The position numbers and the translations under genes were made by a program. Positions 46,918 to 60,150 of a DNA stretch of 64,000 bases are shown one piece after another. Source of the stretch: Spinacia oleracea. Its lineage: Eukaryota; Streptophyta; Magnoliopsida; Caryophyllales; Amaranthaceae. Location of the stretch: positions 87,153,285 through 87,217,284 of the forward strand of contig NC_079488.1 in assembly GCF_020520425.1 (NCBI RefSeq), in the 5' to 3' direction. The notes beneath the pieces are model-generated. The model worked only from the letters and a program-made list of their open reading frames with translations, did not search any database and was not told where the DNA came from. Positions within the stretch are counted from its first letter, which is position 1, and every line of letters starts with the position of its first letter.

Positions 46918-49631
46918 TGTAATACCCCGAAATTTTAAACTCGATTTATTAAAATTAAAAATATTTATTAACTTGATTTCGTTTTAATTAAATTTCGAAT
47001 AATCGAATTTCGTTATTTTAATCGTTTTTACGATTTATTTTAAACGACGAACTTATAAACTGAAATTATTTATTTTTCGTTAACGATAATTTATTTATTT
47101 TTAAGGAATTACTTTAATTAAACATTTTTATTTCTGAAAATTAATTACAAATTCTGAATTTTTGCCAAATATTGTAAATTTATTAAATATAAAAAAAATA
47201 AAAAAAAGGGAGAAAATTTATTTTGCTTGTTCTCCACGTATAAACCAGGAAGTCAATACTTCCTTCCTTCCCTCAAATTCTGTCCAAGTTCACTCCTTGG
47301 AGCCCAAGGAATGCACCTTGTTCTTCACTCTTCTTGATTTTATAATCAGACAACAATTCCATTTTGTTTCTCAACCAAAATCAATTAACAAAACTGAGAA
47401 GCAATTCCCCCTTGTTCCTCCAATTGCTCGAACCACCACCAATAACAACAACCGCCACCAACCACCGTCTGCCACCCCTGTCCACCACCATTTTCACCAC
47501 CATCCAACACCACCTAACCACCAAACACCACCACCTCACCGTATCCCCTCCCCTGCTCTCTCCTCCTTTCGCGACGCCCCTGCCCCCTCCCCTGTTCCTG
47601 CTCCTTTCTCCAACTCGCCGCACCACCCCCATCGCACTCCACCACCGCCCACCATCACCAACCCACACACCAATCTCCGCCGCCCCACAAATCCCGGTGC
47701 TCCGCCCAAAATCGCCCAAAACTCTCCCTCACAACCCCTCCCCTGCTTCCCCTTCATTTTCGCACTCCCTCCTCCTCTCGCCTGGACCACCGCCGCACAA
47801 ACCACCACCACCGTCGCCTTCACCGGCGCATCATCTGTTCACTGAGCCGCCCAGCCAGACGCCACCCTCTTCCTCCCTCTCTCCTCCCCTCGTGCTTCCC
47901 CTGTTTCTCTCGTCTCCCCTTCCCTTGTTTCTCTCGCCTCCCCTTCCCCAGTCGTGCCTCAACCCAAAACCACAACAAAATAAAATCAGATTCTTTGGTC
48001 TTGTTTTATTCTCCTCAAACCCATATTAAATTGGGCCAACTAACCATTTGGGCCTTTGGTAAGACTAATCTGAATTTTCAGATTTTAAATTTAGCAATAT
48101 TTATGTTTTAATAGTTTTTATGATATAATTATTTACTAATAAAACGATTTTATTTTCAGGTTTAATTATCAAATATCGATTTTACTAAAATAAATTACTT
48201 AGCCTGAATTAACAAAAACGGAATTTTTAATATTATTTACATAAAAATCAATTATGAAATATATATGTATTTCGATTGAAAATTCGATTAATAATAACAT
48301 TTTCGTTAAATTTTGAAAGTATAATTTTATTAAAAATTCGTTATTTATATTAAAACTCGTTATTTATAAAATTCATTACTTATAAAATTTATGATTTTAT
48401 AAAATATTGATTTTAAATTATATTATCGATTTAACTAAAATAAGTTACTAAATGGATTTATCAAGGACAAAATTTAAATAAGATTTTCGTGTAAATTAAT
48501 TAAGGAAAATATATATATTTCGATTGAAATTTCAATTAATTATATTCTTCATTAAAATTGGCGTTTAATTATATTTTCATTAAAACTATGAAATTATATA
48601 TTTTTTTAACATTATTATTAGAAAATTTGTTAATTATAAAGTTTCGAAATTATTAAGTTAAATTATTTATCAATTTGGTACTAATTCAATTATTTAATAT
48701 TTTTAAAGAAATTGGACTCGGAGCTCAGGACAAACGAACCAACGAAAATCCTTAGCAAAGTCGTGCAAGTGAGGTAACGGCTATTGCTAGTACCCGCAAT
48801 CCCCTTGTAAATGTATTATGAAATTATGACGTTATGATTGAATTTATGAATTAAATGTTTTGATGTGTTTTATGGATTGTGGGATGAAATATGATTTGAT
48901 TAAATTGTTTCTTATAATATGATTTGATTGAGTTTTCTCATAAAATGATGTTTATGCAATGCTATGAAAGAATTGATGTTTTATGAATCCCAGGATCTAA
49001 ATGATATTTCATGATCTAAAAAGAGTTATGTTATTTCAACTGAAATCCAAGCCAAGGCTTGGTAAAATTACAAACAACATGATAAATGAAAGTGAAAGAC
49101 CTAGTTTGTCTGGCGGTATATAAACTACCATCTTCCTATCTACCGGTCATGCATGCACCACGGACACTTGTCCACCCATGGATCACGAGCCCAGGCTCCC
49201 ACGGTTTATGAGCCCAGGCTCAGGGCCCAGACCCATGTTACGATGATGAGCCCAGGCTCTTATGGGCCCAGGCCCAGTGGAGAATTCCTTCACGGTTCGT
49301 ACTTGTCGACAACTAGCATGTTAAATTGCAAAGTTTATGAATGAATTAAATACGATGTTTTATTAAATGTTTTACCTATTCTATTCTCCCTGTGTTATTA
49401 AATAAAATGAATTGAAATGAATTTACGCTGCTAGAATAGTTCGTTACTGAGTCTTCCGCTCACCGTTTTTGTTTTCTGTTTTAGGTACTGATGGGGACGA
49501 TGGACACGAGTAGTGGCGAGGAATTTCACTTTAATATCATCCACCTAGTTTATGCTTACAGTTTTAATAGTTTAATAGTTTAATTAAAGACTCTTAGTAT
49601 GTTATGTACTTTCATTTTAATAATATTAAGG

Positions 49632-49702
<71 letters not shown>
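46918..49702 (+). repeat. CHR-2 3' LTR, truncated in (TA)n
   Basis: Follows the polypurine tract aagggggtaagga and aligns with 30027-32810. It includes the CCACC-rich part, TATATAAA (49117-49124), dyads and leader ORF (49153-49344). It stops in a (TA)n run (49634-49704). The last ~142 bp, including the GGGGCGTTACA end, are missing and LARD sequence follows at once. The 227-codon ORF at 47162-47845 is low-complexity LTR sequence. Confidence 0.9.
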
Positions 49703-49706
<4 letters not shown>

Positions 49707-51541
49707 GTTCAAAATAACTACAAGAGCGATCAAAGTCTTACGCCTCAAAGTATGTTCCTCGGGCCATATGGACTCGCCCGACTATTGCAATAACTGTACG
49801 CCTTAAGAGCAACAGTTCCTTTGAATAATCGCCCCAAAGCGACAAACACCGTAGTCCACCAATCGGCTACGGCTTCTTGAGAAATCATCAAGAGAGAGTC
49901 CTGCCTGGGACGCACTTTCGACGCCCAGGACCAGGCGCCAGATATTCCGACGCCCAGCCCTGGGCGCTGAAAATCAGCTCAACTCATTGTGATCTCTAAA
50001 ATTTTACGTTCCAAAAATAAAGAAAAACAAAAGAGAAGAGAATACGTAGAATTTCCAAGTAAAAAAGAGGCCAATTGTGTCATCAAAAGACCAGCCCAAA
50101 CAATATTTTCAACGCCCCACTTGGGCGTGAATTATTTCAACGCCTAGTCTTGGGCGCCGAAAATGAGCCCAGGCCCCAAAAAAGGCCCTGACTTCTGTAG
50201 GGTCCTGCCGTATCCATTCGACTCGAAAATCGCCGATTTCTTTACTGAAAGTCGCACCTCAAGGCTTTGTTAAGAGTAGCACACCACTACAAAGATCGCT
50301 CGCACTTACGAGCACGACCCCAAAACACGATCAAGGACATTACAAAATGCGTATCCCCAAGGAACCTCTTTGACAAGAAATGACCGTCAAGCACGAGTGC
50401 TTGGGGGATCGAAAGAAAATATATATTTCAAAAGAGAGTATGCAAAGTAAAAATAATATTCCCAGACCACGCTGTACGAAGTCCCGTGTTTGGATAATCT
50501 CAAAAGATAAAACCGGATTACGACCTCAAAACAAAGGTCGTCGTTGATACTTATACATAGTCCCCTAATCAAGGACCCAGGTAGTGGCAAAATTGAGTCG
50601 TAAAGACTAGCTCAAAACCATGAAAGATGATGACCACGAGACAATGGTCCGTCTAAGCACGTTGCCAACCCACATTCAGGTTGCAACTAAATCCGAGCAT
50701 CCCTCGAAAGAAAATAAATTCTTCAAAAAACAAAAACAGGCTCGCCATCTTCAGCCGGCGGCGTCTGCGTTACTAACCGCGCATGTCCTCGGTTTTCGAA
50801 AATGAAATCTTCAAAAATACAAACAGGCTCGTCATCTTCAGCCGACGGGGTCTACGTCACAAACCGCGTAGGTCCTTATTTTCAAAACATCAAAACAGAT
50901 TCGTCCACTTCTATCGGACGGGGCGTCCACCCTCAGCAGGACAGGCTCGCCCGCCTTCAGCGCAGGTCCTTAGTCGCTGCGGCGATAACTTTTCCTGGTT
51001 TATCTTTTTCCAAAAATAAAAAGATGGTTTATCTTTTTCCAAAAATCAAAGGATGGTTTATCTTTTTCCAAAAATCAAAAGATGGTTTCCCTTTTCCAAA
51101 AATCAAAGGATGGTTTCCCTTTTCCAAAAATCAAAGGACCGTTTCTCTTTTCAAAAATCAAAAATTGGTTTTCCGCTTTTCCAAAAAAGAGTGATATGCT
51201 GGATTTTCCTTCGTTTTACGTCTTATAAAAACAAGGGGGTTTTCTCGTTTAGCTAACCCTGAAAATGAGAATCTTTAAAAACATTTTTACCTCGTGATCG
51301 AGCTTGGACGGGCCTAGTTACACTTTATAGCTTTGATTTCGAAAACATCTGTAGATACTTCCAATGACACTTGAGGAATGTGTTAACACTCCAAGTGATG
51401 ACCCTTAAGTCAAATGTTATCACTCGGGGGCTCGTGAGACCCTCGCAAAACAGGCCACATACACCATGGCTTGTATGACGCACTCCGTCTGATACTTTGA
51501 CCATCGTCTTACTCCAAGACTCAGTCAAAGTGGGGGCTAAC
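49702..51541 (+). repeat. LARD internal region, copy B (5'-truncated)
   Basis: Starts tatacgttcaaaata and is collinear with 23140-25005, with scattered substitutions and one deletion in the tandem array. It carries the hairpin pairs at about 49914-49970 and 50110-50165, the two tandem arrays, and the polypurine tract before 51542. It is part of a duplicated block and not an independent insertion, because the flanking outer LTR is duplicated with it. Confidence 0.85.
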
Positions 51542-53017
51542 TATAGACACCTACTTTTGTCCCCATTCCCGAAAGGGAAGGTTCGATGATGAGAACATAA
51601 ATCTCCACTTGGCAACGCATCTCCTGTAAAATAACGAATCTCAATCACCCTTTCATTTCAGCCAAAACTGCTATTTACAAAAACCTGATAAAAATAGTAA
51701 CTGCCGTAAGAAGTAGTTGTTAAAAGTGGCAAAGTCATAAAAGATAGAAATCTGTCAGAATTAGGTGTTTCACTCCAACATAAGTCCTAAAAGAGATAGA
51801 ATTGGCAAAAGGAATTCTATTCCTGCTATAATTCGGAAATAAGAGTTACGTATTAATTAAATTCCTAACGAACTTAGAGTTCGTAACGGGCCCAGACGCA
51901 TTCCGTCATAAGTTAATACGCACTAAGAAACTCGGATAAATCTCAAAAGCTCCGTGTTTAAGAGTCCAGATCTGACAAAAGGCTCGGCCCAGATCCTATT
52001 TTTAACGCCTGGGTCTGGGCGCCGAAATCTTCGGCGCCCAGCCCTGGGCGCTGAAAATACCTGGGGTCGTGTCGTCTCCGAATTCTTTTTGGATTCGTAT
52101 TCTAAAAATCTATCTTTCCACAAACTCTTTCCCTATAAATACAGCCTAAAAACCGACGTGAACAACACACACAATTTCATAACCTGAGTATTGACTCTAG
52201 CCTTAAGCCTAGCCTCACGCTGCGAAATTGATCCGGCGTTCTATCGCAATCGACCCAAAAGTCGAACAGAACGCATCATGTCCCTTGTAGCTGATGAATT
52301 AAGCCTAAATACTGGAACACTTCTTAGAAACCCGAGATTCGTTAAATAAAAGGAGAAATAGCAAAGCCAAGTGGTTCGTTTTCTGAGAACCGTGACGCAC
52401 CTCTCAAGGGTGTGTTGTAATGTGTCCCTCATATGATTTAATCGCTTTGATCACCCTTTTATAAAATTGTCAAACTATTAACTTGATTGATCTATCACGC
52501 CTAATAAGATAATACCTTGGACAATTGAATTATCATACTAGGTACCTTAAATCAACCTAAATAAGATAATCACGATCGACTTAGTATTATGTGTTGCATA
52601 TTGCTAAAATCAATTCAGAATAGTTTAATAGTTTAAACGCATGTCCCTTCAATTATTAATGCTGAGCTAGTAAGGATAACCTGCCTCTGGAGTTATCGAT
52701 GAGCACTCCTCTCGGTAGTTACAGTCCCCCGAACTCTCAATCTCTGCCCTGCGGGTGTACGTTGAGCGATCCCCACACCAGGGATCACAAGGGAACCTAT
52801 GGCCTTCATGGTCGAACATAATTGCACTCCCTTTATGTCACGATAACCGGGTTTTGTCAGTTTTTCTCATTGTCGTTAAAAACTGAATGGCGACTCCTAT
52901 ATTACTAGTCGATTGGGTGTAAACTCACAGGAAATCTAACTACACTTGATCTAACGACGTCACGCCCACGAGGGACGAGGTCATGCATTAGCCTCGTGCT
53001 TTTTCGACCCCCTCACA
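51542..53017 (+). repeat. LARD 3' LTR, copy B
   Basis: 1476 bp. It starts TATAGACACC (the usual TG is TA) and ends CCCCTCACA, followed by the same gtttg as copy A. It lacks the 240-bp insertion of copy A but has the ~60-bp block (near 52555-52615) that copy A lost. The TATA box at 52134-52141 and the hairpin at 52015-52041 are intact. Confidence 0.85.
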
Positions 53018-54442
<1,425 letters not shown>

Positions 54443-54556
54443 CCACACGACTATGTTTTCTCTTAAGTATAATAAATCAAAAAAGAAAGTCAAAGGAGCT
54501 TGTGTGAATAGTGTCAAAAACTCAATTGTGTAATGTAAATAAGAACGGAGGAAGTA
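54443..54556. mobile_element. Right half of a Stowaway-like MITE, truncated by the outer LTR
   Basis: Ends aagaacggaggaagta, whose reverse complement tacttcctccgttctt is a Stowaway terminus. No left half exists beside the outer LTR on either side, so half the MITE was lost. Confidence 0.5.
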
Positions 54557-55054
54557 TTATCGTACTATATAAGAGTAATATTTTCTCTTTACTAAATTAT
54601 TGATGCTTTCTTTAGTAGTTTGTTGCTACATATAACTTTGTACTTTGTAAAATTTATATCTTTTCTTTTAGTTTACACCGTACTTTTTACTAGGAAATAA
54701 ATTTAAAAGTAAAATTGCTTATTTATTTAAGGAGCCCTGAATTTTTATTTCTCCTAGGACCTAATAAATGTTAGAACCGGGGTTGCCTTATTTTAATATG
54801 AGAATAATTCTTGTTTGAGAACAGGCGCCCGCCGGGCTCGGTCTCAGGGCACACCAAAAACACATCACTAGAACTTGTTGCAACATGTTTCAATTCAGCG
54901 CACATCATTTTATAAATCTCATTTATGATTTAGGCATTAATTTTTTTTATAGTTTAGGCTTAAATTCCTATATTTATTATTATGGGCTTACATGTCATTA
55001 TTGTTTGTTTCTGGTTCAACTTTTTGGGTACTCATTGTTATCAATGGTTACAAA
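54557..55054. other. AT-rich intergenic DNA
   Basis: Nothing recognised; the 74-codon ORF at 54885-55109 looks random. Confidence 0.4.
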
Positions 55055-55055
55055 G

Positions 55056-55327
55056 TACCCCCTCTGTGTTTTAAAAATAGATACATTTTTCTTAAACGAC
55101 TGTATTTGATACGCTTTCCTTTTTTGATATGTTTTGGTCCCAACTTCCAATTATATTAATATTTCTCTCTTTCTTGTGGTCCCCAAACTTACTCACATCA
55201 TTTTTTTAACATAATAAATAATTCACCCATTACTTCACTCTCATCTTATTTTAATAAATTCAACTCACTCTCCTAAAACTATGTGCCGGTCAAAGTGTAT
55301 ATATCTTTTTAAAATACATACGGAATA
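55056..55327. mobile_element. Stowaway-like MITE
   Basis: The left end is taccccctctgtgttttaaa. The reverse complement of the right end is tattccgtatgtatttta. Both continue into (a/t)agata(t/c)a. TA borders both ends. About 270 bp, non-coding. Confidence 0.7.
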
Positions 55328-55329
55328 CC

Positions 55330-56009
55330 TATACAGCTATACTCGTTCCAAAAACTTGAGAACTGGAATCGTAAATCGTTACAACAGAACACAGGTTCCC
55401 AATTTTGTTACACAAAATTAAAACCTGAACAATAATTGGTTTGGTTTCGATCTCGCAGGTTCATCATTGATTCCAGTTCCAATTCATTGTATAATGATGT
55501 TTTGCCCACCCCTATTTGCAAGTAAAGGCATACTGACATCTTCTCACCGCAATAACTTGGTTGGCAACCACAACCATCTTGCCATGTGTGGTCACGGCCA
55601 ATAGATCAGCTATATATATTGCGATTCTGAAACGCGGTTGTCTGTATCATACTTTGATAATCAATAGGCATACAACTTGTTGCTTTTTTTTTTTTTTTTT
55701 TCAAGACAACAATCAAATTTAAGGCGTTATAATATCTTCCTAGACAAATATTATTTGGTGAAAAACAATACAATAATATTTTACATTCTTTCTTGACTTC
55801 TTGTTATTTTTCCGATAGATAATGCATCAATATAATCTAAAATACCCAATATAACTAATTAACTAGCTAATTGATCCGAAATTTCTCTTGTTCTCTTTCC
55901 TGCCAGACCCGAATACTCTATTTGACAGCTAGAATAGATTAGTTTTTAATGTCCAAAAGAACATCATGTAGGATAAGCAACATATCAATCAATACCTAGT
56001 ATTTAAAAA
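55330..56009. other. AT-rich intergenic DNA
   Basis: No gene, no RNA gene and no clear element. A T-run is at 55685-55701. Confidence 0.4.
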
Positions 56010-56012
56010 GGA

Positions 56013-56078
56013 TAACCATATATGATTAGTTGACACGTACCACCCTACCATATATGATTAGTTAACACATGTCACCCT
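56013..56078. repeat. 33-bp direct duplication
   Basis: ccatatatgattagttgaca and ccatatatgattagttaaca occur one after the other, each followed by a caccct tail. Confidence 0.7.
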
Positions 56079-56399
56079 CATATATTTTTCATTCATAAAT
56101 TTGTTTTTTTTTATAATTTTTCATTTTATTGTTTGTAATACGAAATATTTTACAGCTTCAACACCTATTTCACTTCATCTTCCTCATTAAACATCAATTC
56201 ACAATTTAATTCATATATTCATTCAATTGCTTCCACTCGGTCACTCCATCTCCCTCTGTAACACTAAAATTAATTCACCATCTATTTTTTTTCCAACTTT
56301 CACCTCTATATGAATCATCTATTCCCACTCAAAACGCAAGCACTCGATAAAATTAGCACTTTAAAAGACGGCTTAACAACAACTATATAATTGTTGGTT

Positions 56400-56640
56400 C
56401 ATTGAACGGGCTCAAAAGCTAGTTTGCCTAAAATATCTAATCTTGTTAGTAATGCACAGTAGAGACGTCTTAAATAATTTGGGGCCATCTGTCAAATATA
56501 CAAAAGACAAAAAACAAACAAATGCTTCCAACAGGAATCGAACAACATCCCAAAAAGTCAATGTCCACATCCTAGGCGTTTTTCTTAACGGCTGAGACAA
56601 ATTCTACTTGGTAAGATAATTTGCAGATTTTTTGGGTGAT
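56400..56640 (-). mobile_element. Probable tRNA-derived SINE remnant
   Basis: On the minus strand an A-box-like ctcagccgttaag (56596-56584) is followed about 40 bp later by a perfect B-box, gttcgattc (56543-56535). The latter lies in tgttcgattcctgttggaag, very like a tRNA T-arm. A pyrimidine-rich tail (ttgtttgttttttgtctttt) follows. This is the layout of plant SINEs transcribed by RNA polymerase III. The tRNA cloverleaf itself is not intact, so it is not a tRNA gene. Boundaries are approximate, and the body downstream of the T-rich part may extend to about 56400. Confidence 0.5.
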
Positions 56641-57990
56641 TAATTGAATTGATTGAGTAGGAATAGCGTGCAAGATATATACTTTCTAATATCTATAGAT
56701 GATGAATGGTGCTTGGTATGATGGTATCTTTGTGTGACAACTTGGGATTTCATAATTATAAGTTAGAATCGGTAATTAAAAGAAAACACCAGGTAACTAC
56801 ATGTACGACGTTTCCCGATGACTTGAGAAGTAGAGATATGATGCAAAACCCGGCCTTGACATTCTTGCAAATGAAACAGAATGTAAGTTGCTTGCGGATG
56901 TTAAAATAAAAGTAGCATCTTCAACATCTCTGTTAAGAATCGTATAAATCATCTGATCTTGCAACTTTTTGCTTCTTAAAGGGTCTACAATCTATCCGCT
57001 TTGGTCTCTTTTGAATAAAAGGCTAATTTTACCAGAATTATCACTCCGTATAAACGCCGGCCACTTGCTTCTATTTTTGTTCTTCAACTCGGTTAAGCCT
57101 CCAGGATGTTTTGTTAAACTAAATGAGTGGTTACATTATAATTCTTATCCAAATTTTAATATTAATGCATTATCTTGGTATAGTGATTGATATATTGAAT
57201 TCATCAATATTATATGCATAGCCTGCAAATGTTAGAAAATCACTATGGGATGACCGGATAAAATTATCAAGCCACGAGATATCACGCTTTTCTAATACTA
57301 CTTTATCGACCCATATTGGAATAATCGGGTTCACGATAATACTATTCAGATACAATGAAGAATCAATTGATCTTATGTGTTCTTACAAAATCAATACAAC
57401 AAGAATGTATTTTAACACTCAAATGTCTCACTATGAAGAAAAAATTTGCAAGAAATTTTCTCAAAAGTATGCATGTATGTTTCATATATTCGATCATCAT
57501 CTACCAAATGTGTCCTAAAGACTCTATATATAGATCGAGTTCTTTATGAAGCGTTATCGTTGGATATGAGATATCCAACGGTTACATCCAAAGAAACCGT
57601 GCGTCATAATACCATCCTAAAAAGGACGTTATAGACTTCGTCCGATCGAACGCGCGTGCAAATTACCATTTGTCATGAAATTCACCCAGACAGGCGGGTT
57701 CACCCGATCGGGCATGCATAGCAGGTACACGATTATTTCAGAAAACGACCACTCACCTGATCGGGCAAGCCGCCCGATCAGGCGAGAGTGTAAAACTTAT
57801 TTTAATGAGTTTTGCTTCAAAGAACGGGTGAGTGCCACAAATTAATTTGATTTCTTAATTTAATCTCCTCTCTTTTAACACATTTGCTTTGAATAAACTC
57901 TAAGTATAAACATTATACTTGGTACTAATTAATCCTCTTCAATTCTTAGAATAATACACACTTCATATTTAAGACATAAACCCGTTTATT
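56641..57990. other. Unassigned intergenic DNA
   Basis: Short ORFs (for example 56969-57190 plus and 57170-57355 minus) show no recognisable domain. Bases 57690-57790 hold several cccgatcgggc / ctgatcgggcaagccgcccga dyads that look like part of a dispersed repeat. A ctatatatag stretch at 57522-57531 resembles a TATA box but leads to no gene. Confidence 0.35.
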
Positions 57991-58130
57991 CTAAACAATT
58001 AATGTGAAGTAAAAATATTAGCAAAAAAAAGTAATTAAGGTTTTTTGTTTTTTAAGGGAAAGTAATTAAGGTAAATTACAACTATTAGCAAAAAAAAAAA
58101 AATATATATCCTAAACAATTAATGTGAAGT
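57991..58130. repeat. Short duplication at the 3' end of the SDR gene
   Basis: ctaaacaattaatgtgaagt occurs at 57991-58010 and again at 58111-58130, where it contains the last codons and stop of the SDR gene. Between them attagcaaaaaaaa and aagtaattaagg are also each present twice. The pattern is of local slippage duplications. Confidence 0.7.
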
Positions 58131-58967
58131 ACGTCCTAAAGATTCCTCGACAGCCATGGAGAAAGTTGGATTAGGAAGGGTATAGCCACCATCAAGAACA
58201 AAATTAGCACCAGTGACAAACTTAGCTTCATCACTTGCCAAAAACAAGGCTGCATTAGCCACATCTAACGCCTCAAGAGCAGCCCCTTTAAGCACAGCAC
58301 ATTCAGAAATCAAGCCATCCATTGTGTCCTTGTCAATCCCTAACGCTTTAATTGCTAATGGCGTCGAAACAGCACCCGGTGAAATCGCGTTAACCCTAAT
58401 ACCATATTGACCCATTTCAACGCACAAGTTTTTCATTAAACCAATAATTGCATGTTTGGACACAGTATATGCATGTGGTGCCTGCCCAGCGGTAATTGCA
58501 GCAATGCTAGACGTAAAGAGTATTACACCGGACTTACCCTGAATCATTGCTCTCGCTGCATACTTAGCTCCTAAGAAACTACCATACACATTTGTTTCGA
58601 ACACTCTTTTAAAGTTTTCATTTGTGGTTGTTAAAATTGACGGGTTTGGGTCTCCGAATATGCCAGCATTGTTGAACATGATATCGAGTTTTCCGTGTTT
58701 AGCTATGGTGAAATCAACGAGATCTTTCACGTCATTCTCATTAGAAATATCACAATGAATGTAAGTGATTAGTTCTTCGTCATCATTGTCGTTGTTGTTG
58801 AACCAAGTAATTATTTGGTTGCACAAAGAAAGGCCTAACTCGTCTTGAACATCTGCGATTACGACTTTGGCGCCGTGTTCAACAAAGAGTTCCGCTGTGG
58901 TCTTACCGAAACCACTTGCTCCTCCTGTTATGATTGCGACCTTACCTTTTAACCTGTATGGATCCAT
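58119..58967 (-). CDS. Short-chain dehydrogenase/reductase, SDR110C-like (secoisolariciresinol dehydrogenase-type)
   Basis: A complete 282-residue classical SDR in one exon, within the usual 260-290 of this plant family. It uses NAD(P)(H) to oxidise or reduce an alcohol/ketone. The cofactor motif TGGASGFG is at residues 14-21 (Phe replaces the common Ile). Asp39 ends strand beta-2 and points to NAD(H) rather than NADP(H). NNAG is at 99-102, Asn126 is present, and Ser154, Tyr167 and Lys171 (YTVSK) form the catalytic set. The family contains lignan, terpenoid-alcohol and xanthoxin dehydrogenases, so the substrate cannot be named. An acidic Asn/Asp loop (57-65) is unusual. No signal peptide is seen, so the enzyme is probably cytosolic. 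The start is the Met just before the KGKVAIITG strand, and no better upstream Met was found. A 107-bp MITE lies 100 bp upstream, and a 20-bp duplication covers its last codons. Confidence 0.92.
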   Translation of the reverse strand: MDPYRLKGKVAIITGGASGFGKTTAELFVEHGAKVVIADVQDELGLSLCNQIITWFNNNDNDDEELITYIHCDISNENDVKDLVDFTIAKHGKLDIMFNNAGIFGDPNPSILTTTNENFKRVFETNVYGSFLGAKYAARAMIQGKSGVILFTSSIAAITAGQAPHAYTVSKHAIIGLMKNLCVEMGQYGIRVNAISPGAVSTPLAIKALGIDKDTMDGLISECAVLKGAALEALDVANAALFLASDEAKFVTGANFVLDGGYTLPNPTFSMAVEESLGRTSH

Positions 58968-59066
58968 CGGTGTAATTTGTCAACAAAATTTTCCATCAAA
59001 TATTGATTGATCAAATACACTATTTTTTGTTGCTATTTTCTGGAAAGATAGATACACGCTATACGG

Positions 59067-59173
59067 AGAGGTGATAAATCCAAGGAAATTTTTACTTCTT
59101 CCAAGGAAATCCACATTTTTTCAAAGATGATTTCTTTGGATGAAGTGAATTATTCCTTGGATTTATCATTTCC
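59067..59173. mobile_element. 107-bp MITE in the SDR promoter region
   Basis: A direct repeat, cgctatacgg, flanks it (59057-59066 and 59174-59183). The ends are inverted: agaggtgataaatccaagg against ggaaatgataaatccaagg. A 10-bp duplication suggests a MULE-type MITE. It sits 100 bp upstream of the SDR start codon. Confidence 0.7.
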
Positions 59174-59247
59174 CGCTATACGGATATACTAGTAGTAGTA
59201 AGCACTGCACATTGATTGGTCTAGTGGGGCACGATTATTATGTAGTA

Positions 59248-59489
59248 CTACCTCCGTTTCATTAAATTTTTTACACTTTGATTAACGTGTCCAATAATCA
59301 AAACTTTGATCATAAATTCTCACTATTATATCTATCAAAAATTATCATGAGATATCTTGTAAAATTCGTGTCAAAATGTATTTTATAAATATCAAACTTT
59401 TATAATTTTTTGTCGTACAAAATTGGACATATGAACAGTCAAACATTGTACAAATAGTAAGTGTAAACATATTTTAAAAAAAGAGGTAG
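59248..59489. mobile_element. Stowaway-like MITE
   Basis: Left ctacctccgtttcatt and right (reverse complement) ctacctcttttttt continue into matching tttacac. TA flanks both sides (59246-59247 and 59490-59491). 242 bp, non-coding. Confidence 0.75.
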
Positions 59490-59717
59490 TATACTAGCTA
59501 GTATGTACGACAGTACTAGTGGCCTCACATATTCAATTAGCTCGTCGATAATGTATTTGAATTAATGTTGAATAACCCTGTAAATCAGCGAACTTTAATC
59601 ATACAATTTTTATTTTAAAGAGACACATAATTAACTGATAATTGATTACTAGTCATATGATATATACCAAAGAGTTGAGGAAGTAAATTCCAATATCATA
59701 AATGTATTACAAAATAC

Positions 59718-59906
59718 AAACTTTTATATAAGGCAGTCTTACACAAAAGACCGCATTGTGTCATATAAGTTAATCAATAAAATCAATTAGTTAAGCATTG
59801 AAACCAATTAGTTAAACAATGAAACTAATTAGTTAAAAAATGAAACCAATTAGTTAAACAATCAAAGTGGTTTTTTCGGTAAGACGGTCTTACACAAAAG
59901 CTACCC
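59718..59906. mobile_element. MITE with internal 21-bp tandem repeat
   Basis: A 12-bp direct repeat, attacaaaatac, flanks it (59706-59717 and 59907-59918). The inverted ends are aacttttatataaggcagtc and the complement agcttttgtgtaagaccgtc. Inside, about five units of aaaccaattagttaaacaatg lie between 59780 and 59870. Confidence 0.65.
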
Positions 59907-60150
59907 ATTACAAAATACATATCAGCCAACAAAACGACAAAATAGAGAAAAGACAAACACTAAATGACTCTTTTTGCTGGTCACTTAAGTAATCGTATTA
60001 ATTAAATGACTCTTGTCTATTGATTTGTATCAAAATTCCGTAAAAAAAAAAAAGAAAAAAGGATTTGTATCAAAATTAGTTAATACTCCGTAATATTTTA
60101 CATTAATATATAAAAATTGAATAAATTATGTACATGTTACATGTTATGTA

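Larger units (their letters stand above)
30027..49702 (+). mobile_element. CHR-2: decayed chromovirus, split by CHR-3, 3' LTR truncated
   Basis: The 5' LTR starts TGTAATACCCC at 30027, after gtagt (30022-30026). Coding sequence runs 33170-37039, is interrupted by CHR-3, and resumes at 46075-46743. The 3' LTR (46918-49702) ends in a (TA)n tract and lacks its last ~140 bp, so no right-hand target duplication exists. The empty site is visible in copy B at 54000-54004. The LTRs differ at many positions, more than those of CHR-1, so the insertion is older. Confidence 0.9.

Noticed and set aside
49702..53017. An independent second LARD insertion
   Set aside because: The flanking outer LTR and the gtttg duplication are also repeated, so the block was duplicated after the LARD had inserted.
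56535..56543. tRNA gene suggested by a perfect B-box
   Set aside because: No acceptor stem or anticodon arm can be folded. A SINE remnant fits better.
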